A stretch of 64,000 bases of DNA from Actinokineospora globicatena (lineage in GTDB: Bacteria; Actinomycetota; Actinomycetes; Mycobacteriales; Pseudonocardiaceae). Both the position numbers and the translations under genes were made by a program. The stretch covers positions 124,001 to 188,000 of the forward strand of contig NZ_JAMTCR010000008.1 in the NCBI RefSeq assembly GCF_024171945.1. The letters run 5' to 3'. The notes beneath the pieces were generated by a model that saw nothing but the letters and a program-made list of their open reading frames with translations, was not told the origin of the DNA and searched no databases. Of this stretch, positions 25,710 through 34,034 are shown piece by piece (position 1 is the stretch's first letter; each line of letters starts with the position of its first letter).

Positions 25710-26789
25710 TCACTTCTCCACGCAGAACTCGCCGACCGGCCAGCCGACGTGCCGCTTGTCGGTGGCCACGTGGCCGAGCAGCTGGTCGCCCGCCTCGAGC
25801 TCGGTCACGTTGAGCACCACGCCGCCGGGGCCGAGCACCCGCACGTGCCAGTCGTCCTGCACGATCAGGTTGACCCGGGAGCCGTCCTCGGCGGTGGCGT
25901 CGATGCCCAGCAGCGGCCGGGACTCCAGCTTGATCCGGCCGACCACCACCCGCCTGGTCCTGCCGTCGGCGCCGACCGCGAGCACGGCGTGCCCGGAGGC
26001 CAGCTCGCTGAGGTAGTTGGTGCGGTTGTCCTGGCCGACCACGTACGAGTGCAGCGCGCCCGCGTTGATCCGGAACGGCCGGGTCGGCATGTACGGCAGC
26101 GGGTGGGTCTCGCTGCAGCACAGCACGAAGCCGTGCGCGTACGAGCCGACCAGCATGCCCTCGTCCTCCTCGAAGTGCGTGCAGGTGTCGACGCACACCC
26201 GGTCGCCGAGGCCGAGGTGGGTGATCCGGTCCACCGTCAGCTTGGTCAGCGCCAGGTCGGGGGTCCTCGTCCGCAGCATGTCGACCAGGGCGAACACGTC
26301 GTCGGCCGAGCGCGGCGCGAGCAGCACCCCCTCGGAGCCCTTCTCCAGGACGTCGACGATGACGCCCGCCTCGGTCAGGTCGTCCGCCTGGCAGATGAGG
26401 TCGCCCCCGGCGGTGTCCGCGGCGGCGATGACGATCTCCAGCGGGATCTTGGTCGGGTCGCGGAAGCGGACGACGGTGTGCCCGGCGCCGCGGGCGGTGT
26501 CGCAGGCCAGCCGCAGCGTCCGGTCGTCGACCACGTCCACCAGCGCGGCACCGTCGGCGCCGATGGCGGAGATCTGGTCGGTGTCGGTGACCTGCCGCAG
26601 CCGCAGCAGGTCACCGGTGTCGCCGGGGTGCTCGCCGACGAGCACCCGCCGGACGGTGTTGGGCAGCGCGGCCAGGGTGGTCGGGTCGTCGTCGACGATC
26701 GCGTCGACCCTGGCGTGCAGTGCGGCGTCGACCACCGCCGCGCGCTGCTCGGCCGCGACGGTGCGCAGGTCGATCCATGCGAGTTTCAC
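25710..26789 (-). CDS. 3-dehydroquinate synthase II (GriH-type cyclase)
   Basis: 359 aa, matching archaeal-type 3-dehydroquinate synthase II. In GriH, PtmB2 and similar proteins this converts the C7 amino sugar product of the aldolase into 3-amino-4-hydroxybenzoate. Seen: KLAWIDLRT, RDPTKIPLEIVIAAAD, GSEGVLLAPRSADDV, GDRVCVDTCTHFEEDEGMLVGS and RPFRINAGALHSYV. The GTG start at 26789 overlaps the aldolase stop in a GTGA arrangement, so the two are translationally coupled. Primary shikimate metabolism uses a different DHQ synthase in actinobacteria, which supports a dedicated secondary role. Confidence 0.9.
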   Translation of the reverse strand: MKLAWIDLRTVAAEQRAAVVDAALHARVDAIVDDDPTTLAALPNTVRRVLVGEHPGDTGDLLRLRQVTDTDQISAIGADGAALVDVVDDRTLRLACDTARGAGHTVVRFRDPTKIPLEIVIAAADTAGGDLICQADDLTEAGVIVDVLEKGSEGVLLAPRSADDVFALVDMLRTRTPDLALTKLTVDRITHLGLGDRVCVDTCTHFEEDEGMLVGSYAHGFVLCCSETHPLPYMPTRPFRINAGALHSYVVGQDNRTNYLSELASGHAVLAVGADGRTRRVVVGRIKLESRPLLGIDATAEDGSRVNLIVQDDWHVRVLGPGGVVLNVTELEAGDQLLGHVATDKRHVGWPVGEFCVEK

Positions 26790-27619
26790 AGCACCTCTGC
26801 CAATCGGTTGCGGGGATCTGCTTCGGACTGCCGCGGCGGGAACACCCCGCCGTGCACGGCGGCGGCCAGCTCGCGCACGGTGCGCCGCGGGGTCGGGCTG
26901 GTGAACACGCGCCTGCCGACGGCGAGCCCGGCGCACCCGGTGGACATGACCGCGGCCGCGAGCCGGGCCGCGTCCTGCTCGCCTGCCCCGCCCGCGACCA
27001 CGATCGGCAGCGGGCAGCTGGCGACCACGTCGGCCATCCGCTCCGCCGGGCGCGCCATGACCGTCTTCACCAGGTCGGCGCCCAGGTCGGCGGCCACCCC
27101 GGCGGCGTGCGCGAGCAGGTCGGGCACGCTCGGGTCGGCCACCCGCGGCCCGCGCGGGTAGACCATGGCCATCAGCGGCATGCCCCAGCGGTCGCACTCG
27201 GCGGCGACGGTGCCCAGGTCGGCCAGTTGCGCGGCCTCGGTGTCGGAGCCGATGTTCACGTGCACGCTCACCGCGTCCGCGCCGAGCCGGACCGCCTCGG
27301 CCACGTCGCCGACGAGCACCTTGGCGTCGGCGTCGGGCGCCTGGGCGGTGCTCGCGCTCAGGTGCACGACCAGCCCGCACCCGGCGAGCAGGTCGACCGG
27401 GATCATCCTGGCCCGCCCCTTGTGCACCACCACCGCGTCCGCCCCGCCCGCGACGATCTCGCCGACCAGCCCGGCGAAGTCGGCCGCGGTGCCGATGGGC
27501 CCGTCGGAGACGGAGTGGTCGAGCGGGACGAACAGGAACCGCCCGTCGTTCGGGCGCGACAACCGGGCCAGGCGCAGCGCCTTGCCGGTCAGCGCCGGTG
27601 TCGGTGTCAGTGCCGCCAT
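26786..27619 (-). CDS. GriI-type aldolase (amino-dideoxy-heptulosonate synthase family)
   Basis: 277 aa class I aldolase. GriI/PtmB1 homologues join aspartate semialdehyde and dihydroxyacetone phosphate to give the C7 precursor of 3-amino-4-hydroxybenzoate. Seen: FVPLDHSVSDGPIG (Asp about 34), MVYPRGPRV (Tyr154) and GADLVKTVMARP with the Schiff-base Lys about 185, then PIVVAGGAG and GLAVGRRVF for phosphate binding. ATG 27619 lies 13 bp inside the end of the AMP ligase gene; the 3' end overlaps the cyclase start. Adjacent, coupled GriI and GriH homologues are the diagnostic pair for this pathway. Confidence 0.9.
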   Translation of the reverse strand: MAALTPTPALTGKALRLARLSRPNDGRFLFVPLDHSVSDGPIGTAADFAGLVGEIVAGGADAVVVHKGRARMIPVDLLAGCGLVVHLSASTAQAPDADAKVLVGDVAEAVRLGADAVSVHVNIGSDTEAAQLADLGTVAAECDRWGMPLMAMVYPRGPRVADPSVPDLLAHAAGVAADLGADLVKTVMARPAERMADVVASCPLPIVVAGGAGEQDAARLAAAVMSTGCAGLAVGRRVFTSPTPRRTVRELAAAVHGGVFPPRQSEADPRNRLAEVL

Positions 27620-29310
27620 GCGGTGACTCCTCCTGGCTCGTCTTCGGGTGACCGGGTACGCGAGTGGGCGACGTCGGCGGGAGGCTTGCCCCGCAACAGG
27701 TCCCGGTGCGTCTCGCGCAGGACCCGTTTGAGCACCTTGCCGGTCACGCCGACCGGGAGGCCCGCTCGGTCCGCCGCGACCACGAGGGCTGCCAGGGGCG
27801 CCAGGCCTGCCCGCTCCAGCGCCGTGTTGCAGCGCCGCAACAGCTCGTCCGGGTCGACCGGTGTGCCGTCGTTGAACAGCACCACCGCCACCGGCAGCGA
27901 GGCCTGGCCCGCCGGGTCGTCCGCGGCGACCACGGCCGCGTCGAACGCGCCGGTCTCGGTGAGCACGACCTCCTCCACCGGCAGGCTGTGCACCGCGCCC
28001 GCGGCCGTCGTGATCACGTCCGGGGTGCGGTCGAGGTGGTAGAAGTTGCCCTCGGCGTCCTGGCTGACCACGTCCCCGGTGAGGAAGTAGCCGTTGAGGG
28101 TGGCGCGCTCGGTCAGTTCCGGGTCGTTGTCGTACCCGGGGGTGGCGCTGGGGGTCCGCACGCCGAGCAGGCCCGCCGCGCCGGTGGGTACCTCGCGCCC
28201 GGTCGGGTCGAGCGCCGCGGCGGACTCGACCACGGCGACCGGCCTGCCGATCAACCGGCCGTAGTTGTCGCTGTCGGCGGTGTGCGGCACCTTGAACAGC
28301 ACCATGCCCATCTCCGACGACCCCAGACCGTCCACATAGGTCGACCCGGTCGTCCAGCCGCCGCGCGCCCTCGTGCGGCCGATCCGCACCAGGGGCCGGA
28401 TGTGCCGCTCGTGCGAGGCGTCCCCCATGCCCATCCAGGTGTGCACCCCCGAGCGGGCCCGCTCGGTCAGCGCCCCGATCGGCAGGTCGGCCAACGTGAT
28501 CGGGAACCCGAGCACCACGGTGGGCTCGAAGGCGTTCATCGCCTCGGCCACCGCCGCGCCGGACTGGTCGTCGACCAGCAGCGTCGGCAGGCCCAGCATG
28601 ATCGCCAACGACAGGTAGCTGATGCCGGAGGAGTGGCTCTGCGGTAGGGCGGTGAGCATCCGGTCCGACCGCGCGGACGGGAAGTTCCACAACCGCTCCT
28701 TCTTGCCCGCGGCGAACGAGCGGTGCGCGAAGGTGGCGGGCTTGGGGATCCCGGTCGTCCCCGAGGAGTGCGACACCAGGATCACGTCGTCGTCGCGGTT
28801 GGCGTACGGGTGACCGGGAGCCTGCCCGGTGTCCACCGCCTCTTGCTCCACTGTGGACAGGCTGTGCGGTCGCGGTCCGCCGCCGTCGGGGTAGGTCGCG
28901 GCGATCAACCTGGCGTCGGCGACGAGCAACTCGGTCTCGGCGCGCTGGAAGTAGTCCCGCGCGGTCGCCGCGGCCATGTTCGGGTTGGTCAGCACCGTCG
29001 CGCCGCCGAGACTGGTGATGGCGACGTGGTGCAGCAACCCGGCCAGCCCGTCGACGGTGTGGACGCCCACTCGCGTGCCCGGTCGGACACCGTTGGCGCG
29101 GTACCAGTTCGCGTACCGCAGCACCCGGTCGCGCAACTCGGCCAGGGAGTGCCCGGTCAGCCCGGTGGACTCGCGCCGGTACAGCAGCGGGCGGTCCAGG
29201 TCGGTCGCCACCGCGCAGGTGTGCCAGAAGAAGTTGCCCGCCCCGAGGTCCGCGCGGCGGGCCAACCGCAGCCGGGCGAGCGCCGATCTGTGCGTGCCGA
29301 ACAGGTGCAC
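27607..29310 (-). CDS. Full-length AMP-dependent acyl/aryl-CoA ligase
   Basis: 567 aa, complete ANL enzyme. The P-loop is SHSSGTTGIPK (180-190) with an unusual His before the Ser pair, the A5-like motif is DGLGSSEMG, the hinge is HLDRTPDVI, and the A10 catalytic lysine is in VTGKVLKRVLRE (about Lys525). ATG 29310 starts MHLFGTHRSALARLRLARRADLG. It overlaps the aldolase by 13 bp. In this cluster it probably activates the aminohydroxybenzoate or a partner acid as adenylate or CoA thioester. A ligase-type enzyme (CreM) in the cremeomycin pathway instead joins nitrite to the arylamine, but no nitrite-forming gene pair is seen here. Confidence 0.87.
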   Translation of the reverse strand: MHLFGTHRSALARLRLARRADLGAGNFFWHTCAVATDLDRPLLYRRESTGLTGHSLAELRDRVLRYANWYRANGVRPGTRVGVHTVDGLAGLLHHVAITSLGGATVLTNPNMAAATARDYFQRAETELLVADARLIAATYPDGGGPRPHSLSTVEQEAVDTGQAPGHPYANRDDDVILVSHSSGTTGIPKPATFAHRSFAAGKKERLWNFPSARSDRMLTALPQSHSSGISYLSLAIMLGLPTLLVDDQSGAAVAEAMNAFEPTVVLGFPITLADLPIGALTERARSGVHTWMGMGDASHERHIRPLVRIGRTRARGGWTTGSTYVDGLGSSEMGMVLFKVPHTADSDNYGRLIGRPVAVVESAAALDPTGREVPTGAAGLLGVRTPSATPGYDNDPELTERATLNGYFLTGDVVSQDAEGNFYHLDRTPDVITTAAGAVHSLPVEEVVLTETGAFDAAVVAADDPAGQASLPVAVVLFNDGTPVDPDELLRRCNTALERAGLAPLAALVVAADRAGLPVGVTGKVLKRVLRETHRDLLRGKPPADVAHSRTRSPEDEPGGVTAWRH

Positions 29311-29343
29311 GACCCCTCCTCGTCGGTGTCGGGTGGTAGCGGC

Positions 29344-30477
29344 CTAGTTCTTGCGGCCGACGATGATCCCGTGCATCGGCACCATGTCCGGCGGCATGCT
29401 CGCCACGTCCTGGGAGATCGCGGTGGTGACCTCGAACCCGGCCTCCCGCGCCCACGCGGCGTAGGTCGACACCTTCTGCGGCCCGCCCTCGCCCATCGTG
29501 CAGCCGAGGAAGTAGGCCGGGAAGAAGTCCACCGAGCTGGTGTCGGCCAGGTGCTCGGGGTGGCTGGGCACCAGCACGCACACCTCACCGCCCGGCTCGA
29601 GCGCGGCGTGCACGTTGCGCAGGATCCTGAGCACGTTGTCCTTGTCGAACATGTCCAGGAAGTGCTTGATCAGCACCAGGTCGAAGCCCTCGGGCACGCC
29701 GTCGAAGACGTCGCCGCCGATGAACCCGCAGCGCTCGGACTCGCCGTGCGCGGCGAAGGTGGCCAGCGCGGCGGCCTCCTTCTCCGGGAAGTCGAAGCAC
29801 ACCACCGCCGGGTCGGCCTCGGCCTTGTACTTGCGGGTCAGCACCGCGCCGAGCCCGGTGTTGCCCGCCAGGTCCAGGATCCGGGCACCCGGCCGGACCT
29901 GCAGGTTCGCGAAGAACCAGCCGTCGATGTAGTCGGTGACCGAGTCCATCATCGCGCTCCACGACGCCCGTAGGTCGTCGTTGGCGGCGGTCGCCGAGTA
30001 CAGCGTGCCCTCGTGCCCGTAGAGCTCCTTGAGGCCGACGACGGTCCCGGTGCGCACGCTGTCGGTCAGCCAGTACAGCTGCCGCAGGCAGATCACCTTG
30101 ATCATGTCCATCCAGGGCAGCACCCGGCCCAGATCCGCCGCGCTCGGGTGGGCCAACCCGGCCAGCTCGTAGCGGCCCCGCTCGTCCTGGCTCAGGAACT
30201 CGTCCTTGACCGGGAGCAGCAGCAGTTGCTCGATGGCGGCGGGAGCGCCACCGACCCGCTCGGCGATCTCGACCGCGGTGCGCGGCCCCTCGGCGCGCAG
30301 CACGTCGACGATGCCGAGCTCGAAGCAGCTGAGCAGGTTCATGAACCGCATCGGGCCGAGCGCGTACTCCTTGAGCTTGGTCAGCACCTTCTCGGTTTCG
30401 GTGTTCCAGACAGCTTCGGTGTTCTGGGTGACTCGGGTGTCCTGGTCGGTACGGTGCTGGGTGTCGCGGGTGGTCAT
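29344..30477 (-). CDS. SAM-dependent O-methyltransferase-like protein
   Basis: 377 aa. An N-terminal winged-helix/dimerisation region (about 35-110; MRFMNLLSCFELGIVDVLRAEGPRTAVEIAERVGG) is followed by a Rossmann methyltransferase domain with motif I ARILDLAGNTGLGAVL, an acidic residue at VVCFDFPEKE and DLVLIKHFLDMFDKDNVLRILR. ATG 30477 overlaps the flavin monooxygenase stop by four bases (ATGA). The architecture is that of the small-molecule O-methyltransferase (Methyltransf_2) family, though motif I has Ala-Gly-Asn-Thr in place of the usual Gly-Gly-Gly. It likely methylates a phenol of the cluster product. Confidence 0.85.
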   Translation of the reverse strand: MTTRDTQHRTDQDTRVTQNTEAVWNTETEKVLTKLKEYALGPMRFMNLLSCFELGIVDVLRAEGPRTAVEIAERVGGAPAAIEQLLLLPVKDEFLSQDERGRYELAGLAHPSAADLGRVLPWMDMIKVICLRQLYWLTDSVRTGTVVGLKELYGHEGTLYSATAANDDLRASWSAMMDSVTDYIDGWFFANLQVRPGARILDLAGNTGLGAVLTRKYKAEADPAVVCFDFPEKEAAALATFAAHGESERCGFIGGDVFDGVPEGFDLVLIKHFLDMFDKDNVLRILRNVHAALEPGGEVCVLVPSHPEHLADTSSVDFFPAYFLGCTMGEGGPQKVSTYAAWAREAGFEVTTAISQDVASMPPDMVPMHGIIVGRKN

Positions 30478-32318
30478 CGCTGTTGTCCCTCCTCGGGGGT
30501 TGGAGTTGTCGGTTCGGTCCGGCCGGTCGCGACCCTCAGCGCGCGGTCCAGCCATTGGCTCTTGCCCTCCCGCGCGTCGGCCCGGTGGGCCCTGGCGGCG
30601 ATGACGCCGTCCGGGCGCACCAGCACCGCGCCGTCGTCGTCGTGGCCGCGCAGCCGGGACCAGTCGCCGCCGTGGGCGGGTGGCGTGCTGCCGGGTGGTT
30701 CGGCGGGTGGCGTGGGGCTGGGTGGTTGGGGGCCGACCCGGTAGGCGTCGATGCCCGCCGCGGTCGCCGCCTCGACCCAGCCCTGGCCCGCCGCGCCCGC
30801 CAGCAGCAGGAACCGGCCGGGCCGCACCAGGTGGTGGGTGTGCACCCGCTCGTCGCCCAGCCGCAGCCAGGCGTGCGGCAGCCGGTGCCCGGGGCGGGCG
30901 CTCGGGTGGTGGTCGACGCCCAGCGGGTCGCGCGGCGGGGGAGCGCTGCCGTCGGGCAACACGCACGGCGAGTCCGCGTAGTCGTAGCCGAGTTCCAGGC
31001 CCAGGTGCTCGGTGGTGATGCGGTTGGTGGCGAAGTACTCGCCGAGGATCGCGCGCCTGGTCTCGCCGTCCTCCGTGTCGGCGAACAGGGCAGTGAGCTG
31101 CGCGCGGTTCCACGCGGGGCTGCCCACCGGGCTCACCCCGGTCCCGGCGGTCATGCTGATCTGGTTGAACGCCGAGTACAGCGCGCGCCGCACCACCCGC
31201 TCGGCCACCGGCCGCCGTTCTGCCTCGTAGCTGCGCAGCAGCGCTGGGCCCGCGGTGCCCGCCAGCACCGCGGCCAGCTTCCAGGCCAGGTTGTGCGCGT
31301 CCTGCATCCCGGTGTTGAGGCCGAGCGCGCCCGAGGGCGGGTGCCGGTGCGCGGCGTCGCCGACAAGGAACACCCGTCCGACGCGGAACCGGTCCGCGAC
31401 CGTGCCCTCGACCGGCCACCGGCTGATCGACACGACCTCCATCGGGTGGTCGGCGGGCAGCTTCAGCGTCGAGCGCACCCCGGCGACCACCGCGTCGTCG
31501 TCCAGCGCGGCGGCCTCGCCGGGGGAGCGGGTCACCATGAGCGTCCACTCCCGCGACGACCTGCCCCAGCTGTCCGGCCCCATCGGCACCACGCCGCAGT
31601 GCTCGAACCGGCCGTCCCCGGTCAGCGCGGAGACCCGGTTGACCACCGCGTCGTCGTGGTCGAGGAACGCGGAGAAGTCGGACCGGACGTGCAGGTTGAT
31701 CCACTCGGAGAAGGTCGGCGTGCCCGCCATCCGCACCCCGAGCGCCGCGCCGACGGTCTTGCCGCCGTCCGCGCCGATCACGTAGAGCGCGCGCACGGTG
31801 TACACGCGGCCGGTGTCGCGGTCCCGGATCCGCGCTGTCACCCATGCCTCGTCCTGGGTGAGGTCGAGCAGCTCGTGGTGGAACCGCACGCCGCCCGGGG
31901 TGCGCTCCTCGGCGTGGCGCCGCAGCAGCGGCTCCAGCCACAGCTGGCCCAGGTTGCCGTGCCGGTAGGCCGACGCGGCGGCGTACCGCTCGCGCAGCGC
32001 GCCCCCGCCGTAGGCGTCGACCCGGTGCAGCACCTTGCGGTCGAACGGCTCGTCGCCGCCGAGGCTGGTCAGCCACACCATCGCCGAGGACCGCTCCGGC
32101 GGGGACCCCGCCGCGTACACCTCGTCGGCCAGGCCGTGCTTGGCCAGCACCTCCATGGTCCGCGCGTTGAGGATGTGCGCCTTGGGGTGCCGCGAGGTCG
32201 ACGGGTGCCGCTCCACCAGCAGCGACTCGACCCCCAGGTCGGCGAGCACGACGGAGGCGAGCAGACCGGAGCCGCCGCCACCGACGATCAACACGGGAAC
32301 GGTTTCGTCGACCGACAT
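30474..32318 (-). CDS. FAD-dependent aromatic monooxygenase (phenol hydroxylase family)
   Basis: 614 aa, class A flavoprotein monooxygenase. FAD-binding VLIVGGGGSGLLASVVLADLG (9-29), the DG motif VIGADGGKTV (180-189) and the GD motif RVFLVGDAAHRHPP (315-328) are all present; after about residue 470 comes the thioredoxin-like C-terminal domain of the phenol hydroxylase group (RFLLLAGAAGQGWVEAA). A Pro-rich insert is near 550-570. ATG 32318. It probably hydroxylates the aminohydroxybenzoate ring using NAD(P)H and O2. It is one of two such enzymes in the operon, and the two are clearly different in sequence. Confidence 0.9.
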   Translation of the reverse strand: MSVDETVPVLIVGGGGSGLLASVVLADLGVESLLVERHPSTSRHPKAHILNARTMEVLAKHGLADEVYAAGSPPERSSAMVWLTSLGGDEPFDRKVLHRVDAYGGGALRERYAAASAYRHGNLGQLWLEPLLRRHAEERTPGGVRFHHELLDLTQDEAWVTARIRDRDTGRVYTVRALYVIGADGGKTVGAALGVRMAGTPTFSEWINLHVRSDFSAFLDHDDAVVNRVSALTGDGRFEHCGVVPMGPDSWGRSSREWTLMVTRSPGEAAALDDDAVVAGVRSTLKLPADHPMEVVSISRWPVEGTVADRFRVGRVFLVGDAAHRHPPSGALGLNTGMQDAHNLAWKLAAVLAGTAGPALLRSYEAERRPVAERVVRRALYSAFNQISMTAGTGVSPVGSPAWNRAQLTALFADTEDGETRRAILGEYFATNRITTEHLGLELGYDYADSPCVLPDGSAPPPRDPLGVDHHPSARPGHRLPHAWLRLGDERVHTHHLVRPGRFLLLAGAAGQGWVEAATAAGIDAYRVGPQPPSPTPPAEPPGSTPPAHGGDWSRLRGHDDDGAVLVRPDGVIAARAHRADAREGKSQWLDRALRVATGRTEPTTPTPEEGQQR

Positions 32319-32402
32319 GGAATCGACCTCCGCGGAGTCGGGTCGCTGATGGCTATCACGTTATCGGCGCGACCTGCCGGGGCCGCTCTGAATGTTGCTC
32401 GG

Positions 32403-34034
32403 CTATTCCCCGTGCCCGACCGCGCGGGCGAGAACGGCGTGCGGATCGGCGGGTTCGCGATTACCGCGCCACGCGACGTGCTGGTCCGGTCGGATCAGCA
32501 CGAGGTCGCGGCAGTACGCGTCCCGCACGTGCGGGTCGGGCACCTCCACCACCTCCAGCGGCACGCCGAGCGCGGTAGCCGCGGCGCGCAGACCCGCGCC
32601 CGTGTGTGGCGTGGAACCCAGTAGCAGCAAGGTGAAACCTGGTCCGAAGTGGTCGAATAGCGAGTCTCCCGGCCCGTGGCCCGCGCGCAACCACGCGTGC
32701 GGCGCACGTCCACCTGGGACACTCGACGGGGTGTAGTCGACGGCGGAGTCCGGCGGTGGGGTGCCGTCCTCGGCGACGATCGGGGAACCGTCGTAGCGGG
32801 CGCCGAGCTGGACACCGATGGACGCGAACTGCTCACCGAAATCCGCGAGCTGATGCCCGATCCTGGCGCGTTCCCGGCGGCCCGACTCGGTGTCCAGTTC
32901 CATTTCCGTACAAGGCCGGACATCGGCCAGGTTCTTGTTGAGCGCCCGCGCCGCGGCCGTGTTGCGCACCGCGATCGGGACCCGTTCGGCGGCGTAGCTG
33001 TCCACCAGCCCGGGCCCGGCCCACCCCGCGACGGCCGCGGCCAGCTTCCAGGCCAGGTTCGCCGCGTCGTCGACGCCGGTGTTCATCCCGAACCCGCCGG
33101 TCGGGGTGAACAGGTGCGCGGCGTCGCCTGCCAGCAGCACCCTGCGGTCGCTGAACCGCTCCGCCACCAGCGCCTGGCCCGGCGTCCACTCCCGGGTACC
33201 CAGGACATCGACGCGCACCGGCGCGCCCGCCGCCCGCCGCACCAGCCCGGGGACGCCGTCGCGGTCGGTGGAGCTGGTGAGCAGGAAGAACTCGGCCGCG
33301 CCGTCGAGCGAGATCAGGTTGGTGACGACCTCGTGGTTGAGCGACCAGTGGCTCCACCCGGCGCCCGCGCGGGCGAACACCGCGGCCAACCCCGGCACCC
33401 GCAGGTGCGCCGCCACCGCCCGGCGCCCGAGGATCGCCTGGTCCACCGCCCCGCTGCCCCGGTAGCGCACGCCCAGCGCGGCCCGCACCACGCCCTGCCC
33501 GCCGTCGCAGCCGACCACGTACGCCGAGCGCAGGTCCCCGCCGTCGGTGTGCGTGGTGACGCCGTCCGCGTCCTGCGCCAGCCCGGTCGCCCGGTGGCCG
33601 AACCGCAGGGTGATCCCCGGCCGGGCGCCCGCCGCGGCGAACAGCAGCCGCTCGACGTAGCGCTGGTTGGCCCGGTGCAGCGGCTCCGGCACCTGGTCGG
33701 TGGCGGGCGCGTCCCGCACGGCGGCGCGCTTGTCCAGCGCCGAGGGCATCCGCAGCCGCGCGAGCTCGAACCCGGTGTAGCGGGTGTGGTAGACGACGTC
33801 AGTCGGGTGGTCGGCGGGCAGGCCGAGCCGCCGGACCGCCTCCGCCAGGCCCAGCCGCCGGTAGTGCTCCATCGTCCGCGCCCCGTGGGTGCTGCCCCGC
33901 GGTGTCGTGGTGGGCCCGTCGCCGTCGTTGACGACCGTGCACGCCACGCCGTGGTGGTCGAGCAGCAGCGCCAGCACCAGCCCGACCGGGCCGCCACCGA
34001 CCACCACGACCGGGGTGCGCGTCGGCGCCGCCAT
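32403..34034 (-). CDS. FAD-dependent aromatic monooxygenase (second)
   Basis: 543 aa. FAD-binding VVVVGGGPVGLVLALLLDHHG (9-29), DG motif VVGCDGGQGVVR (173-184) and GD motif VLLAGDAAHLFTPTGG (299-314), then TGVDDAANLAWKLAA. The C-terminal part has a thioredoxin-like tail (FTLLLLGSTPH). ATG 34034 shares one base with the stop of the upstream methyltransferase (TGATG). An 84-bp gap separates it from the next flavin enzyme. It most resembles polyketide/aromatic hydroxylases of the UbiH/PheA family. It may be a ring hydroxylase such as the one making the 2,4-dihydroxy ring in platensimycin (inference). Confidence 0.9.
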   Translation of the reverse strand: MAAPTRTPVVVVGGGPVGLVLALLLDHHGVACTVVNDGDGPTTTPRGSTHGARTMEHYRRLGLAEAVRRLGLPADHPTDVVYHTRYTGFELARLRMPSALDKRAAVRDAPATDQVPEPLHRANQRYVERLLFAAAGARPGITLRFGHRATGLAQDADGVTTHTDGGDLRSAYVVGCDGGQGVVRAALGVRYRGSGAVDQAILGRRAVAAHLRVPGLAAVFARAGAGWSHWSLNHEVVTNLISLDGAAEFFLLTSSTDRDGVPGLVRRAAGAPVRVDVLGTREWTPGQALVAERFSDRRVLLAGDAAHLFTPTGGFGMNTGVDDAANLAWKLAAAVAGWAGPGLVDSYAAERVPIAVRNTAAARALNKNLADVRPCTEMELDTESGRRERARIGHQLADFGEQFASIGVQLGARYDGSPIVAEDGTPPPDSAVDYTPSSVPGGRAPHAWLRAGHGPGDSLFDHFGPGFTLLLLGSTPHTGAGLRAAATALGVPLEVVEVPDPHVRDAYCRDLVLIRPDQHVAWRGNREPADPHAVLARAVGHGE

